Of a stretch of DNA of 64,000 nt, positions 7,836-16,128 are shown piece by piece; the first letter of the stretch is position 1; every line of letters begins with the position of its first letter. The DNA is from CBDCWA01 sp965223255. Its GTDB lineage: Bacteria > Pseudomonadota > Alphaproteobacteria > Rhizobiales > Hyphomicrobiaceae. The position numbers and the translations under genes are program-made. The notes below the pieces were generated by a model. The model was not told the DNA's origin and searched no databases. It saw only the letters and a list, made by a program, of their open reading frames with translations. The stretch covers positions 558,001 to 622,000 of the forward strand of contig CBDCWA010000002.1 in assembly GCA_965223255.1 (NCBI GenBank), read 5' to 3'.

Positions 7836-8852
7836 ATGCAATCCAATTTCGTTGCTGCGACAGCGGTAGTTGTCGCGCTCGGTGGCTTCGGGCTGGCAGA
7901 TGCGGCCCACGCAAGAGACACCATAAGTATCGTTGGTTCTTCGACAGTGTTTCCCTACACGCAGGCCGTGGCTGAAGAGTTTGCAAAAAGGGGCGGCAAA
8001 GCTCCTACAGTCGAATCAACTGGTACCGGCGGCGGTATGAAGATTTTCTGCAAAGGCATCGGCGCAAAGCATCCGGATATTACCGGAGCATCTCGGGCAA
8101 TGAAGGGCTCGGAATACAAGCTTTGCATGAAGAATGGTGTCACAGATATCACTGAAGTCTTGATTGGTTATGATGGATTGTCCGTAGCGAATTCGCGTAA
8201 GGGCAAGGCCTTGAACATGATGAAAAAAGACCTCTACATGGCACTTGCCGCAAAGATCTATAAGGGTGGCAAGTTCGTCAAGAACACATCGAAGACGTGG
8301 AGCCAGGTGAGCAAGAAGCTGCCAAACCAAAAGATCATTGTTTACGGGCCACCGCCAACCTCCGGCACACGTGACGCCTTTGTCGAACTGGTGTTCCATA
8401 GCGTCTGCAAAAAGCTAGGTGTAGCAAAGAAGGCTATCAAGAAGAATTGCACCGCTATGAGGACGGACGGTCCGTTCATCGAAGCAGGTGAGAATGATAA
8501 CCTGATTGTCCAGCGCCTTTCGGCTGACCCGAATGCATTAGGCATCTTTGGCTATTCGTTCCTCTTCGAGAACTCGGATAAGCTTCAGGCTGTGAAGATT
8601 GGCGGTGTCACACCTTCTTCTAAGACCATTGGCGATGGCTCTTACGGTATTTCCCGTCCTCTTTACTTCTACATCAAGAATGCGCATCGCAAAGTCATCA
8701 AAGGCATGAACGAATTCATCAAGGAGTATGTTTCAAGCAAGGCGATGGCTAAGGATGGTTACCTGACCGAGCGCGGTCTTGTTCCGCTTGCAGGAAAGCA
8801 GTTGAAATCAGTGCAAAATGCTGCACTCAAAGGTACGAAATTGAAAAAGTAG
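7836..8852 (+). CDS. pstS: Phosphate ABC transporter substrate-binding protein PstS
   Basis: PstS is the periplasmic phosphate receptor of the PstSCAB high-affinity importer. The precursor has 338 residues with a Sec signal peptide and likely cleavage after AHA (about residue 26), leaving RDTISIVGSSTVFPYTQ. Phosphate-binding loops are visible: GSSTVFPYT, STGTGGGMKIFC, TGASRAMKGSE and TSGTRDAFVE. The frame is open further upstream, but the ATG at 7836 has a near-perfect Shine-Dalgarno (AAGGAG) and starts right at the signal peptide. The mature protein is lysine-rich. A hairpin separates it from pstC. Confidence 0.95.
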   Translation: MQSNFVAATAVVVALGGFGLADAAHARDTISIVGSSTVFPYTQAVAEEFAKRGGKAPTVESTGTGGGMKIFCKGIGAKHPDITGASRAMKGSEYKLCMKNGVTDITEVLIGYDGLSVANSRKGKALNMMKKDLYMALAAKIYKGGKFVKNTSKTWSQVSKKLPNQKIIVYGPPPTSGTRDAFVELVFHSVCKKLGVAKKAIKKNCTAMRTDGPFIEAGENDNLIVQRLSADPNALGIFGYSFLFENSDKLQAVKIGGVTPSSKTIGDGSYGISRPLYFYIKNAHRKVIKGMNEFIKEYVSSKAMAKDGYLTERGLVPLAGKQLKSVQNAALKGTKLKK

Positions 8853-8877
8853 CGGCTATGTCTTCATGACAAAAAAA

Positions 8878-8904
8878 CGGTTAGGCGAATGCGTCGCCTA
8901 ACCG
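8878..8904. terminator. Perfect 11-bp hairpin between pstS and pstC
   Basis: CGGTTAGGCGA (8878-8888), a 5-base loop, and TCGCCTAACCG (8894-8904) form a perfect stem 25 bp after the pstS stop. On the plus strand no T-run follows. A run of seven A precedes it, so it is a textbook intrinsic terminator only on the minus strand. In the pst direction it more likely protects the pstS mRNA 3' end or partly attenuates pstCAB. Confidence 0.7.
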
Positions 8905-8968
8905 ACATAGGCCCTCCGATACTGTTTTTGGCTGGGTCATGCAGTTGATCTCCTGGCGAGGTGATGGA

Positions 8969-10348
8969 ATGGTAGGGTTATTATTTCTGGGTATTCTCGC
9001 CGTCGCGATGGTCGGCTTTACGATCGGCTCTGTAAAAGCGCGTAAGCTTCGGAATAATACCGGCGCCTACCTTCATTCACTTCCCAGCTACCATGGAGGG
9101 TTTGTCGCGGCTTGGACTGGTCTTCCACCCTTCCTTCTGGTTGTCATTTGGTTGCTTTTTCAGGGACCAATCGTCGATACCCTGCTTTTGGCCAGTCTGC
9201 CTGCGGATAAGGCTGCCAACCTGGATAAGGGAGCAGTTGATCTCCTCATCAGCGAAATCAAGTCGGTATCGAAAGGCAACATTTTTGGTGAACCGAAGCC
9301 CTTTGTTATCGAAGCAGCCGAGCGCTATAATCGTTGGAACGAGATTGCTAATTGGTCATTAGTTGCCTGCGCACTTGCGCTTGCAATTCTTGGAATGATT
9401 ATCACACAGTCGAAGTTGTCACCGACTTTTAGGGCGAGAAACGGCATTGAGCGCGTTATTTCAGCTCTAATGTTTGCTTGCTCAACAATTGCTATTCTGA
9501 CGACGATTGGAATCGTCGCCTCCCTATTATTCGAGACAATTCGCTTCTTCGAGCGAGTTCCTCTCACCGAGTTTTTGACAGGACTTAATTGGGAGCCGCA
9601 GATTCCGATCAGGGAAGGCCAAATCACGGCAGGTGGGGCGTTTGGTGCCATTCCCGTGTTTCTTGGGACGATCTTAATCGCTGTCATAGCAATGGCCGTT
9701 GCGACCCCAATCGGCCTTTATGCAGCAATTTACCTGACCGAGTATGCGTCTGAAGGTTTTCGAGCGGTTGTAAAGCCGATTCTCGAGATTTTGGCCGGCA
9801 TACCAACCGTTGTGTACGGGTTCTTTGCCGTGTTGACGGTCGCGCCGGCGCTACGGAATTTCGGTGTGTTCTTGGGGTTAGATATTGCGCCCAACAGCGC
9901 GCTAGCCGCAGGCGCAGTAATGGGAATTATGTTGATTCCCTTCATTTCCTCACTGTCAGACGACGCAATAGCATCTGTGCCTCAATCGCTTCGAGATGGT
10001 TCGCTGGGGCTCGGGGCTACCAAGGGTGAAACCATTACCAAGGTCTTGCTGCCCGCGGCCTTGCCTGGAATTGCAGGCGGCATTCTTCTGGCTGTCAGCC
10101 GGGCGATTGGCGAAACAATGATCGTGGTCATGGCGGCTGGTATTATCGCCTCACTAACAATGAATCCCTTGGAACCTGTTACGACGGTCACCGTTCAGAT
10201 TGTTACGCTCCTTATTGGAGACACTGAATTCGACAACCCAAAAACGCTCGCCGCATTCGCGCTAGGGTTTGTCCTGTTCTTGTCGACACTACTGCTGAAC
10301 ATCATCGCACTGCGTATTGTGCAAAAATATCGTGAACAATACGAGTAA
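8969..10348 (+). CDS. pstC: Phosphate ABC transporter permease PstC
   Basis: PstC is one of the two inner-membrane permeases of the phosphate importer. This long form (459 residues) has two N-terminal membrane segments and a soluble loop (about 60-120) before the usual six-helix BPD_transp_1 domain (about 215-455). The ABC-contact (EAA) loop is visible at SVPQSLRDGSLGLGATKGETI. The ATG at 8969 is preferred over 8939 because GAGGTGA lies just before it. It follows pstS after a hairpin and precedes pstA by 5 bp. Confidence 0.93.
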   Translation: MVGLLFLGILAVAMVGFTIGSVKARKLRNNTGAYLHSLPSYHGGFVAAWTGLPPFLLVVIWLLFQGPIVDTLLLASLPADKAANLDKGAVDLLISEIKSVSKGNIFGEPKPFVIEAAERYNRWNEIANWSLVACALALAILGMIITQSKLSPTFRARNGIERVISALMFACSTIAILTTIGIVASLLFETIRFFERVPLTEFLTGLNWEPQIPIREGQITAGGAFGAIPVFLGTILIAVIAMAVATPIGLYAAIYLTEYASEGFRAVVKPILEILAGIPTVVYGFFAVLTVAPALRNFGVFLGLDIAPNSALAAGAVMGIMLIPFISSLSDDAIASVPQSLRDGSLGLGATKGETITKVLLPAALPGIAGGILLAVSRAIGETMIVVMAAGIIASLTMNPLEPVTTVTVQIVTLLIGDTEFDNPKTLAAFALGFVLFLSTLLLNIIALRIVQKYREQYE

Positions 10349-10353
10349 TCATT

Positions 10354-11994
10354 ATGACCGATTCCACATTGCTCCCTGGACACGAATGGTCGTCCGCGTC
10401 TGCGCGCAGAAGAGTCAGACGAAGGTACGCGGCAGACCGGCGCTTGCAGGCTTATGGCCTGGGTGCAATTGGAGTTGCAACAATTCTATTGGGGATTCTT
10501 TTTTCTTCACTGATTTATACAGGCTATATAGCGTTTTTCACGACGAAAGTAGAATTGAGCGTGCCCCTTGATCCGGCGCGCATTGATAAGTCTAAAATCA
10601 GGGATGCGAATTTTCGTTCGATCGTTAGAGACGCGTTTGGCACATATTTCCCCAATGTGAAGTCCCCTCGCGAGAAGCGCCGGCTCTTCAAGATCATGAG
10701 TTCGGGTGCCGACACGATTTTGATGAATTATGTGTTGGCCAATCCACACAAGATCGGAAGCACAGTTCGTCTCAAGGTTCCTTTATCTGATCCCTTCGAC
10801 CAGCTCTATAAGGGTGTGATACCCCGAGACATTGATGCACTCGGCGCGGACCGTGTCCTTTTGTTCAGACGACTTAAGGATCGCGGTGTCGTCTCTGTAG
10901 TTGATGGCAAGTCCGTTGTAACAGTCGATGCATTTATTGACCCGAAGTCGGTCAATACGACAGATCTAGAGGCCGGCAACTATTCGGCCATCGTGAGAGA
11001 GGCCTTTAAGACGTACTTCCTCACGGAGCCAACGCCCGCCTATGAAGAGATCCTATCTGAGGACGCCGCGCAGGTTCTCAAGACATTCGTTACCGCAGAT
11101 CCGTCCAAGGTCGGCCAGACTGTTCAGATCAAGCTGCCGCTCTCACAACACTATGATGTGCTGAATAAGACTGGTCAGGCAAAAATGAGGAACCCAAGGT
11201 TCTCGTCTGATGCAGAACTAAAGTGGTTCGACGAACTCAAAAATCGAGGCAGCTTGTCTTCGGAGTTCGCTTACAGCTTGTTCTTTAATGCCGATAGTCG
11301 ATTTCCAGAATTGGCCGGTCTGGCAGGTGCGCTAACCGGTTCGTTCCTGCTCCTGCTGGTTTGCTTCCTGCTAAGTTTCCCGATCGGCATCGCCACTGCC
11401 ATTTACCTGGAAGAGTTTGCCCCTAAGAACCGTTGGTCAGACCTGGTCGAAGTCAATATCAATAATTTGGCTGCCGTCCCCTCTGTGGTCTTCGGCTTGC
11501 TTGGCTTGGCTTTGTTTCTTGGTACCTTCGGCATGCCACGTTCGGCGCCCCTGGTCGGTGGTATGGTGCTGTCGTTGATGACGCTGCCAACCATCATCGT
11601 TGCGACGCGTGCTGCTCTCAAAGCCGTTCCGCCGTCAATTCGCGAAGCTGCCTTAGGGGTCGGTGCGTCCAAACACCAGGTGATATTCCATCATGTGCTT
11701 CCCCTCGCCATGCCCGGAATCCTAACAGGTACGATTATTGGCCTTGCCCAGGCGCTTGGTGAGACGGCACCGTTGCTGCTAATTGGTATGAACGCCTTTA
11801 TTCCGAGTATCGAGAACATGGGCGTGCTTCAGCCGGCGATGGCACTGCCGACTCAGATCTTCTCTTGGGCGGATAGTCCTGAACGCGGGTTTGTAAGCCG
11901 GACTTCTGCCGCAATTCTAATTCTGCTAGGTTTTCTCATTATCATGAACACAATAGCTGTATATCTACGTCACCGGTTCCAGCGGCGGTGGTAA
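10354..11994 (+). CDS. pstA: Phosphate ABC transporter permease PstA
   Basis: This is the second phosphate permease subunit. At 546 residues it is much longer than E. coli PstA (about 296). After one membrane segment (about 30-55) comes a roughly 240-residue periplasmic region of the DUF3333 type. This region contains two internal repeats, each starting with a VRDAFGTYF / VREAFKTYF-like block followed by a conserved TVRLKVPLSDPFDQL / TVQIKLPLSQHYDVL block. The permease domain occupies about 310-545 with the EAA loop AVPPSIREAALGVGASKHQ. It starts 5 bp after pstC, so the two are co-transcribed. Confidence 0.93.
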   Translation: MTDSTLLPGHEWSSASARRRVRRRYAADRRLQAYGLGAIGVATILLGILFSSLIYTGYIAFFTTKVELSVPLDPARIDKSKIRDANFRSIVRDAFGTYFPNVKSPREKRRLFKIMSSGADTILMNYVLANPHKIGSTVRLKVPLSDPFDQLYKGVIPRDIDALGADRVLLFRRLKDRGVVSVVDGKSVVTVDAFIDPKSVNTTDLEAGNYSAIVREAFKTYFLTEPTPAYEEILSEDAAQVLKTFVTADPSKVGQTVQIKLPLSQHYDVLNKTGQAKMRNPRFSSDAELKWFDELKNRGSLSSEFAYSLFFNADSRFPELAGLAGALTGSFLLLLVCFLLSFPIGIATAIYLEEFAPKNRWSDLVEVNINNLAAVPSVVFGLLGLALFLGTFGMPRSAPLVGGMVLSLMTLPTIIVATRAALKAVPPSIREAALGVGASKHQVIFHHVLPLAMPGILTGTIIGLAQALGETAPLLLIGMNAFIPSIENMGVLQPAMALPTQIFSWADSPERGFVSRTSAAILILLGFLIIMNTIAVYLRHRFQRRW

Positions 11995-12049
11995 TAGACG
12001 CAAAGCACCTGTTATAGGTTTTAGGCCAAAGACTAAGTGTGAGATAGAA

Positions 12050-12877
12050 ATGGACGATACAGCAGTCGATAATTCCGTAAGCGCGAGTGTTTCAGGGTCC
12101 ATTAAGACAGAGCCAAACGTAAATTATACGATAAGAGCCAAAGACGTTTGCGTTTTCTATGGCGACAAGCAAGCATTGTTCGACGTAAATCTGGACATCC
12201 CCGCAAATTCCGTAATGGCATTGATCGGTCCGTCTGGCTGCGGAAAGTCTACGTTTCTTCGTTGCATTAACAGAATGAACGACACGATTCCAATCGCCAG
12301 GGTCACCGGTGAAATTTATCTTGACGATCAGGATATTTATGATCCCTCTCTCGACGTCGTCGAGCTTCGCGCCCGCGTTGGTATGGTTTTCCAGAAGCCT
12401 AATCCATTCCCAAAGTCGATATTCGAGAATGTTGCTTACGGTCCGCGCATTCACGGTTTGACAAAGTCAAAAGATGAGCTTGAAGCGTTGATCCAAACAA
12501 GCTTGGAAAAAGCTGGGCTTTGGGAGGAAGTTAAAGATCGTCTGCAAGAGCCTGGTACGGGCCTTTCAGGCGGCCAGCAGCAGCGCCTATGCATCGCACG
12601 TGCGATCGCGACGAAGCCTGATGTCATTCTAATGGACGAGCCATGTTCGGCACTCGATCCGATTGCGACGGCGAAAATCGAAGAGTTGATTGATGAGTTG
12701 CGCGAGAATTACACAATAATGATTGTAACACACTCTATGCAGCAGGCAGCCCGCGTATCGCAGCGTACCGCTTTCTTCCACCTCGGTTATTTGGTTGAGG
12801 AAAATGATACCAACTTGATTTTTACAAACCCTAGCGATGATCGGACGCGCGATTACATCACCGGCCGCTTTGGCTAA
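12050..12877 (+). CDS. pstB: Phosphate ABC transporter ATPase PstB
   Basis: PstB hydrolyses ATP to power phosphate import and helps pass the phosphate signal to PhoR. All ABC motifs are visible in 275 residues: Walker A GPSGCGKST, Q-loop MVFQKPNPFPKS, signature LSGGQQQRLCIARA, Walker B VILMDEPCSALDP and the switch histidine in IVTHSMQQA. A short polar extension (about 20 residues) precedes the domain. It lies 55 bp after pstA in the same direction. Confidence 0.96.
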   Translation: MDDTAVDNSVSASVSGSIKTEPNVNYTIRAKDVCVFYGDKQALFDVNLDIPANSVMALIGPSGCGKSTFLRCINRMNDTIPIARVTGEIYLDDQDIYDPSLDVVELRARVGMVFQKPNPFPKSIFENVAYGPRIHGLTKSKDELEALIQTSLEKAGLWEEVKDRLQEPGTGLSGGQQQRLCIARAIATKPDVILMDEPCSALDPIATAKIEELIDELRENYTIMIVTHSMQQAARVSQRTAFFHLGYLVEENDTNLIFTNPSDDRTRDYITGRFG

Positions 12878-12953
12878 CTGGATTTCGATGATCTTGTCAC
12901 CGTCTCAGATCAAACCGAATATTCGCCTGCTATTATCCAAGAGAGGTACAGCC

Positions 12954-13664
12954 ATGACCGACCACACGGTTACGTCTTATGATAGCGAATTGGCGACGCT
13001 CGACCGTAAAATAGCCGAAATGGGTGGCTTGGCCGAACGCAACCTCGGCAAGGCCTTCGATGCCTTGCATAAACGCGATCCAAGCGCGGCCCAATTGGCA
13101 ATAGAAGCAGACGCTCAAATTGATCGCTTGGAGCGCGAAATTGAAACATGTGTTGTAGAAGTCATCGTGCGTCGTCAGCCGATGGCAGATGACTTGCGCC
13201 ACATTATGGCGTCGCTCAAGATTTCCAACGAGCTGGAGCGCGTTGGTGACCTTGCGAAAAATATTGCAAAGCGCGCCCTCACCATTGCTGATGAGCCGAT
13301 CCCCAATGCCTTGAAACTTGGGCTCCGCAATATGGTGGAATTATCGTTGCGCCAACTGCAGGGTGTCCTTGATGCGCATGGGGAGCGCAACGCGGAACTG
13401 GCGCTTGAAGTCTGGCGCAATGATGAACAGATCGACGCCATGTACAACTCTATTTTTCGCGAGTTGCTGACCTATATGATGGAAGACCCGCGCAACATTG
13501 GATTGTGTACCCACCTGTTATTTGGCGCGAAAAACTTGGAGCGCATCGGCGATCACGCAACGAATATCGCCGAAACGATTTATTATTGGGTCAAGGGCGT
13601 CAAGATCACGGAAGATCGGCCGAAAGGTGACACCACGCCCTCGACACTCCTACCGCAAGATTGA
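12954..13664 (+). CDS. phoU: Phosphate signalling regulator PhoU
   Basis: PhoU links Pst transporter state to PhoR inhibition when phosphate is plentiful. The product is 236 residues and all-helical, with two PhoU repeats. Each carries the acidic metal-binding pattern: ELERVGDLAKNIAKRA in the first and NLERIGDHATNIAETIYY in the second. The ATG at 12954 has GAGAGG before it; a longer reading from 12837 would overlap pstB and is not supported. It lies between pstB and phoB in the usual order. Confidence 0.95.
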   Translation: MTDHTVTSYDSELATLDRKIAEMGGLAERNLGKAFDALHKRDPSAAQLAIEADAQIDRLEREIETCVVEVIVRRQPMADDLRHIMASLKISNELERVGDLAKNIAKRALTIADEPIPNALKLGLRNMVELSLRQLQGVLDAHGERNAELALEVWRNDEQIDAMYNSIFRELLTYMMEDPRNIGLCTHLLFGAKNLERIGDHATNIAETIYYWVKGVKITEDRPKGDTTPSTLLPQD

Positions 13665-13821
13665 TTGGCCATGCCGGCCATCCGTATATGCCCGGCCCGG
13701 CAAATTCCATGCGCGGGGTTGGCTTACACCCTTCAAAGTCCAGGGCAGTTGCGACGGGCTCTCTTGCGGCGGCGCGTCTTAGCGGATGGGACAAAAGGAT
13801 AGTCGGACAAAGTCGGGAGCA

Positions 13822-14529
13822 ATGATGATGTCGGTTAAAGTGATGATCGTTGAAGATGATAGCGCGTTGACCGAGCTGTTATGTTATAATTTGGAAGCAG
13901 AAGGTTTCCATGTCGTGGATACCGACAATGGCGATGATGCCGAAATCATGGTTGCGGAAGAGCGCCCCGACCTGGTTGTGCTCGACTGGATGTTGCCGGC
14001 AGTGTCCGGCATTGAAATCTGCCGTCGCCTGCGCGCCAGACAATCGACCCGTGCCATTCCCATTCTTATGTTGACGGCGCGCGGTGAGGAAGCGGACCGG
14101 GTTCGCGGCTTAGAGACGGGCGCCGACGATTATATAACAAAGCCCTTCTCGGTGCCTGAATTGATCGCGCGCATTAAGGCGCTATTGCGCCGTGCCTCTC
14201 CCAACAGCATCGCCGAGATCTTGCGCGTCAGCGATATGCAGCTCGACCGCGCAGCCCATCGCGTCACCCGTGGCCAACGTGAAGTAAACCTCGGCCCCAC
14301 GGAGTTCAAACTGCTCGAGTTTCTGATGCAAAGTCCTGGCCGCGTGTTTTCGCGCTCCCAGCTTCTGGACGGCGTATGGGGGCGGGACGCATTTATCGAT
14401 GAGCGCACCGTCGATGTGCATATAGGGCGTTTGCGAAAAGCTTTGATAAGAGGCAAGGAAACGGACCCGATACGCACCGTGCGCGGAGCTGGTTATGTTA
14501 TTGGCGAGCGCCAATCTGACGTTGCCTAG
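13822..14529 (+). CDS. phoB: Phosphate regulon response regulator PhoB
   Basis: This is an OmpR/PhoB-family transcription factor of 235 residues. The receiver domain has the acidic pocket EDD at its start, phospho-acceptor D55 in VVLDWMLP (numbered from 13822), a conserved TARGEE switch and K in ITKPFS. The winged-helix DNA-binding domain (about 135-232) includes GPTEFKLLEFLMQSPGRVFSRSQLLDGVWG and the recognition helix DERTVDVHIGRLRKAL. Three ATGs in a row (13822, 13825, 13828) follow GGGAG, and an upstream ATG at 13786 is possible. It probably binds PHO boxes for pst and perhaps ppk2. Confidence 0.95.
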   Translation: MMMSVKVMIVEDDSALTELLCYNLEAEGFHVVDTDNGDDAEIMVAEERPDLVVLDWMLPAVSGIEICRRLRARQSTRAIPILMLTARGEEADRVRGLETGADDYITKPFSVPELIARIKALLRRASPNSIAEILRVSDMQLDRAAHRVTRGQREVNLGPTEFKLLEFLMQSPGRVFSRSQLLDGVWGRDAFIDERTVDVHIGRLRKALIRGKETDPIRTVRGAGYVIGERQSDVA

Positions 14530-14749
14530 ATCATCGTGCGAAGTGTCTGAGGCATCTCGGGGAGGGGGGCTGACTTAGCACCCAAAGTTGATCGCCCGTT
14601 AAGCTACTTAAGCCGAATTGAGCGGCGGCCCTCAAGCATGCGGCGCAATGCAAGCGCTCCTCGTTGCTTTTGAAATGAAGGTGTCTTGTGAGGACGCAAG
14701 ATCACGCGGGCGAAAGAGGCATTTTGAGCAAGCACATCAGACGTTGCCC

Positions 14750-14787
14750 AAAACGAGAAAACCGGAAGCATCCCCCAATGCCTCCGG
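14750..14787 (-). terminator. Intrinsic terminator downstream of gcrA
   Basis: Read on the minus strand, CCGGAGGCAT, a 6-base loop and ATGCTTCCGG form a 10-bp stem with one G-U pair, followed by TTTTCTCGTTTT. It lies about 180 nt after the gcrA stop and suits gcrA termination. Confidence 0.7.
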
Positions 14788-14900
14788 CTTCTCCCCCGCT
14801 GCCGAACAGCGTGTAGCTGTTCGAACGCCTTGAACTATCGTATACCCCGGCAAACACGGCAACTTTGGCTCGATATGACCCACCGCCACATCTGTCGCAT

Positions 14901-14940
14901 GGTCCCAACCAGAATTGATCACTTCTAATCTGGTTGGACC
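14901..14940 (-). other. 3'-UTR hairpin just after gcrA
   Basis: GGTCC-c-AACCAGA and TCTGGTTGGACC pair over 12 bp with one bulged base and a 15-base loop. It begins about 25 nt after the gcrA stop and has no T-run. An mRNA 3'-end structure is the simplest reading. Confidence 0.45.
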
Positions 14941-14964
14941 CGCCGTTTTGAAAATTGCGTCCCG

Positions 14965-15513
14965 TTAGGCCTTCACCGTCTCCTTTGACGCGGTCAGAAC
15001 CGGACGTGGACCAGACGACAAATGACCTTGTGTCTTGCGCCGGTGCTGTGGCGGCTGAAAAGCGCGTCTTGAATGATGCTCGCAATACGGCAAGCCTGGC
15101 AGCTTGGTGCCATTACAGAAATGGAAATCTGCCATCTGCGGATCTCCGATCGGCCAGCGGCAGCTCGTCTCCGTTAAATCCTGGAGAGACCTGCGCTCAG
15201 CGAGCGGGATCTCGATTTCCTCAAATTCGGGTGTGAACGGTTCGGCCTCCGGATGATAAAGGTTCCTGAGGCTTTGATTACCAATTGTCGTGGCGCGGGT
15301 CTTTTGCACCCTTCGCTGCGCATTTATTCTTGCCCTGGCTCTCGGCGAGGGCTGACGCGTCGTGTGGCTCCGCCCTGATAGGCCCAAACGGTGCACTTTG
15401 CCGATCACGGCATTGCGCGTAACCCCGCCCAATCGTCCGGCGATCTGGCTGGCACTCAAGCCATCCGTCCAAAGTTTCTTCAATAATTCGACGCGTTCAT
15501 CGGTCCAGCTCAT
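14965..15513 (-). CDS. gcrA: Cell-cycle regulator GcrA
   Basis: GcrA is an alphaproteobacterial sigma70-associated regulator that activates promoters carrying methylated GANTC sites, linking CcrM methylation to S-phase gene expression. The 182-residue product starts with the signature helix-turn-helix MSWTDERVELLKKLW ... ASQIAGRLGGVTRNAVIGKVHRLGL. A basic linker (about 50-90) follows, then the conserved sigma-interacting C-terminus with SCRWPIGDP and FCNGTKLPGLPYCEHH. The ATG at 15513 with GGAG upstream is chosen; the frame is open to 15621 but the extra residues are not part of the family. It is divergent from argD. Confidence 0.95.
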   Translation of the reverse strand: MSWTDERVELLKKLWTDGLSASQIAGRLGGVTRNAVIGKVHRLGLSGRSHTTRQPSPRARARINAQRRVQKTRATTIGNQSLRNLYHPEAEPFTPEFEEIEIPLAERRSLQDLTETSCRWPIGDPQMADFHFCNGTKLPGLPYCEHHSRRAFQPPQHRRKTQGHLSSGPRPVLTASKETVKA

Positions 15514-16103
15514 AACTTGCTGCTCCCCTACAATTTCAGCACACACCATCTCATCCCCGCCATGACGATGAGGGTCCAAAGTAAGATCAGGAGCACAGAT
15601 CACCCCGCCTGGGCGCAACACAAACGTGCCCTGAACCTGTATTCACGCTGTACTTGAGAAAAAAACGCTGACAATTATTACGCGAACTCAAGAAGTGCCA
15701 TACAACTCCGGCCTTCTTACGTGACACTATTGTGACAATTACATAGGATTGTCATAAATGACTTGCCACTGAGGAAAAGATCGTACCCCAAAGGTTAAGC
15801 CAAGAGCAAGATTTGTTAACCGATGTTGCCCACCTTCAATCGCCCTCGTGGCCTAACGGTCACATGGTTAATCTGTTCGCTGTATGTCCGGATTTGGCAG
15901 TAGCTAGTAGCAGCAAGTCATGAATGCCGAATATGATTCGTTCTTGCTCCGTTGACAGTGGCTTTGTCGGCGCGTAACCATAATTATATGCGTGGTTTGG
16001 CCGCCGGGATTCGGCGGCTTTTTGATTTCCCCAAGGTGAGGTCCTGGAGAACACGACCCAGCGGCCGGTGGGTCGCAGCCTCAAGGGCTAAAAAGCGTCT
16101 GCG
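15514..16103. other. Divergent region gcrA/argD with possible arg leader
   Basis: These 590 bp contain no full gene. The part near gcrA should hold its promoter. The part near argD has an 11-codon frame at 15920-15955 (MNAEYDSFLLR, then stop), a TTGACA at 15952, and an intrinsic-terminator-like hairpin at 16000-16023. GATTC (GANTC, the CcrM methylation motif) occurs at 15935 and 16008. Confidence 0.5.
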
Positions 16104-16128
16104 ATGCATAATGATCCTCATTCCCTGA
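15988..16128 (+). CDS. Possible arginine-rich leader peptide ahead of argD
   Basis: A 46-codon frame starts with ATG at 15988, runs through the hairpin at 16000-16023 and ends inside the 5' end of argD. About 10 of 46 residues are Arg, including RR near position 9. Arg-rich leaders are how several amino-acid operons sense supply by ribosome stalling, but out-of-frame GC-rich DNA also yields Arg by chance and no Shine-Dalgarno is obvious. It is kept only as a candidate. Confidence 0.2.
   Translation: MRGLAAGIRRLFDFPKVRSWRTRPSGRWVAASRAKKRLRCIMILIP
16000..16023 (+). terminator. Attenuator-like hairpin upstream of argD
   Basis: GCCGCCG (16000-16006), loop GGATT, CGGCGGC (16012-16018), then TTTTT. 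This is a canonical intrinsic terminator 80 bp before the argD start, with no complete gene before it on this strand. It may be an attenuator for argD-argF, or the end of a small RNA. TTGACA at 15952-15957 with a 17-bp spacer would place a start site near 15987, which would make it a 5'-UTR hairpin instead. Confidence 0.6.

Larger units (their letters stand above)
14530..14964. other. Convergent intergenic region phoB/gcrA
   Basis: No gene is supported in these 435 bp. Two hairpins on the gcrA side (14901-14940 and 14750-14787) are listed separately. Short open frames here have no coding character. Confidence 0.5.
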
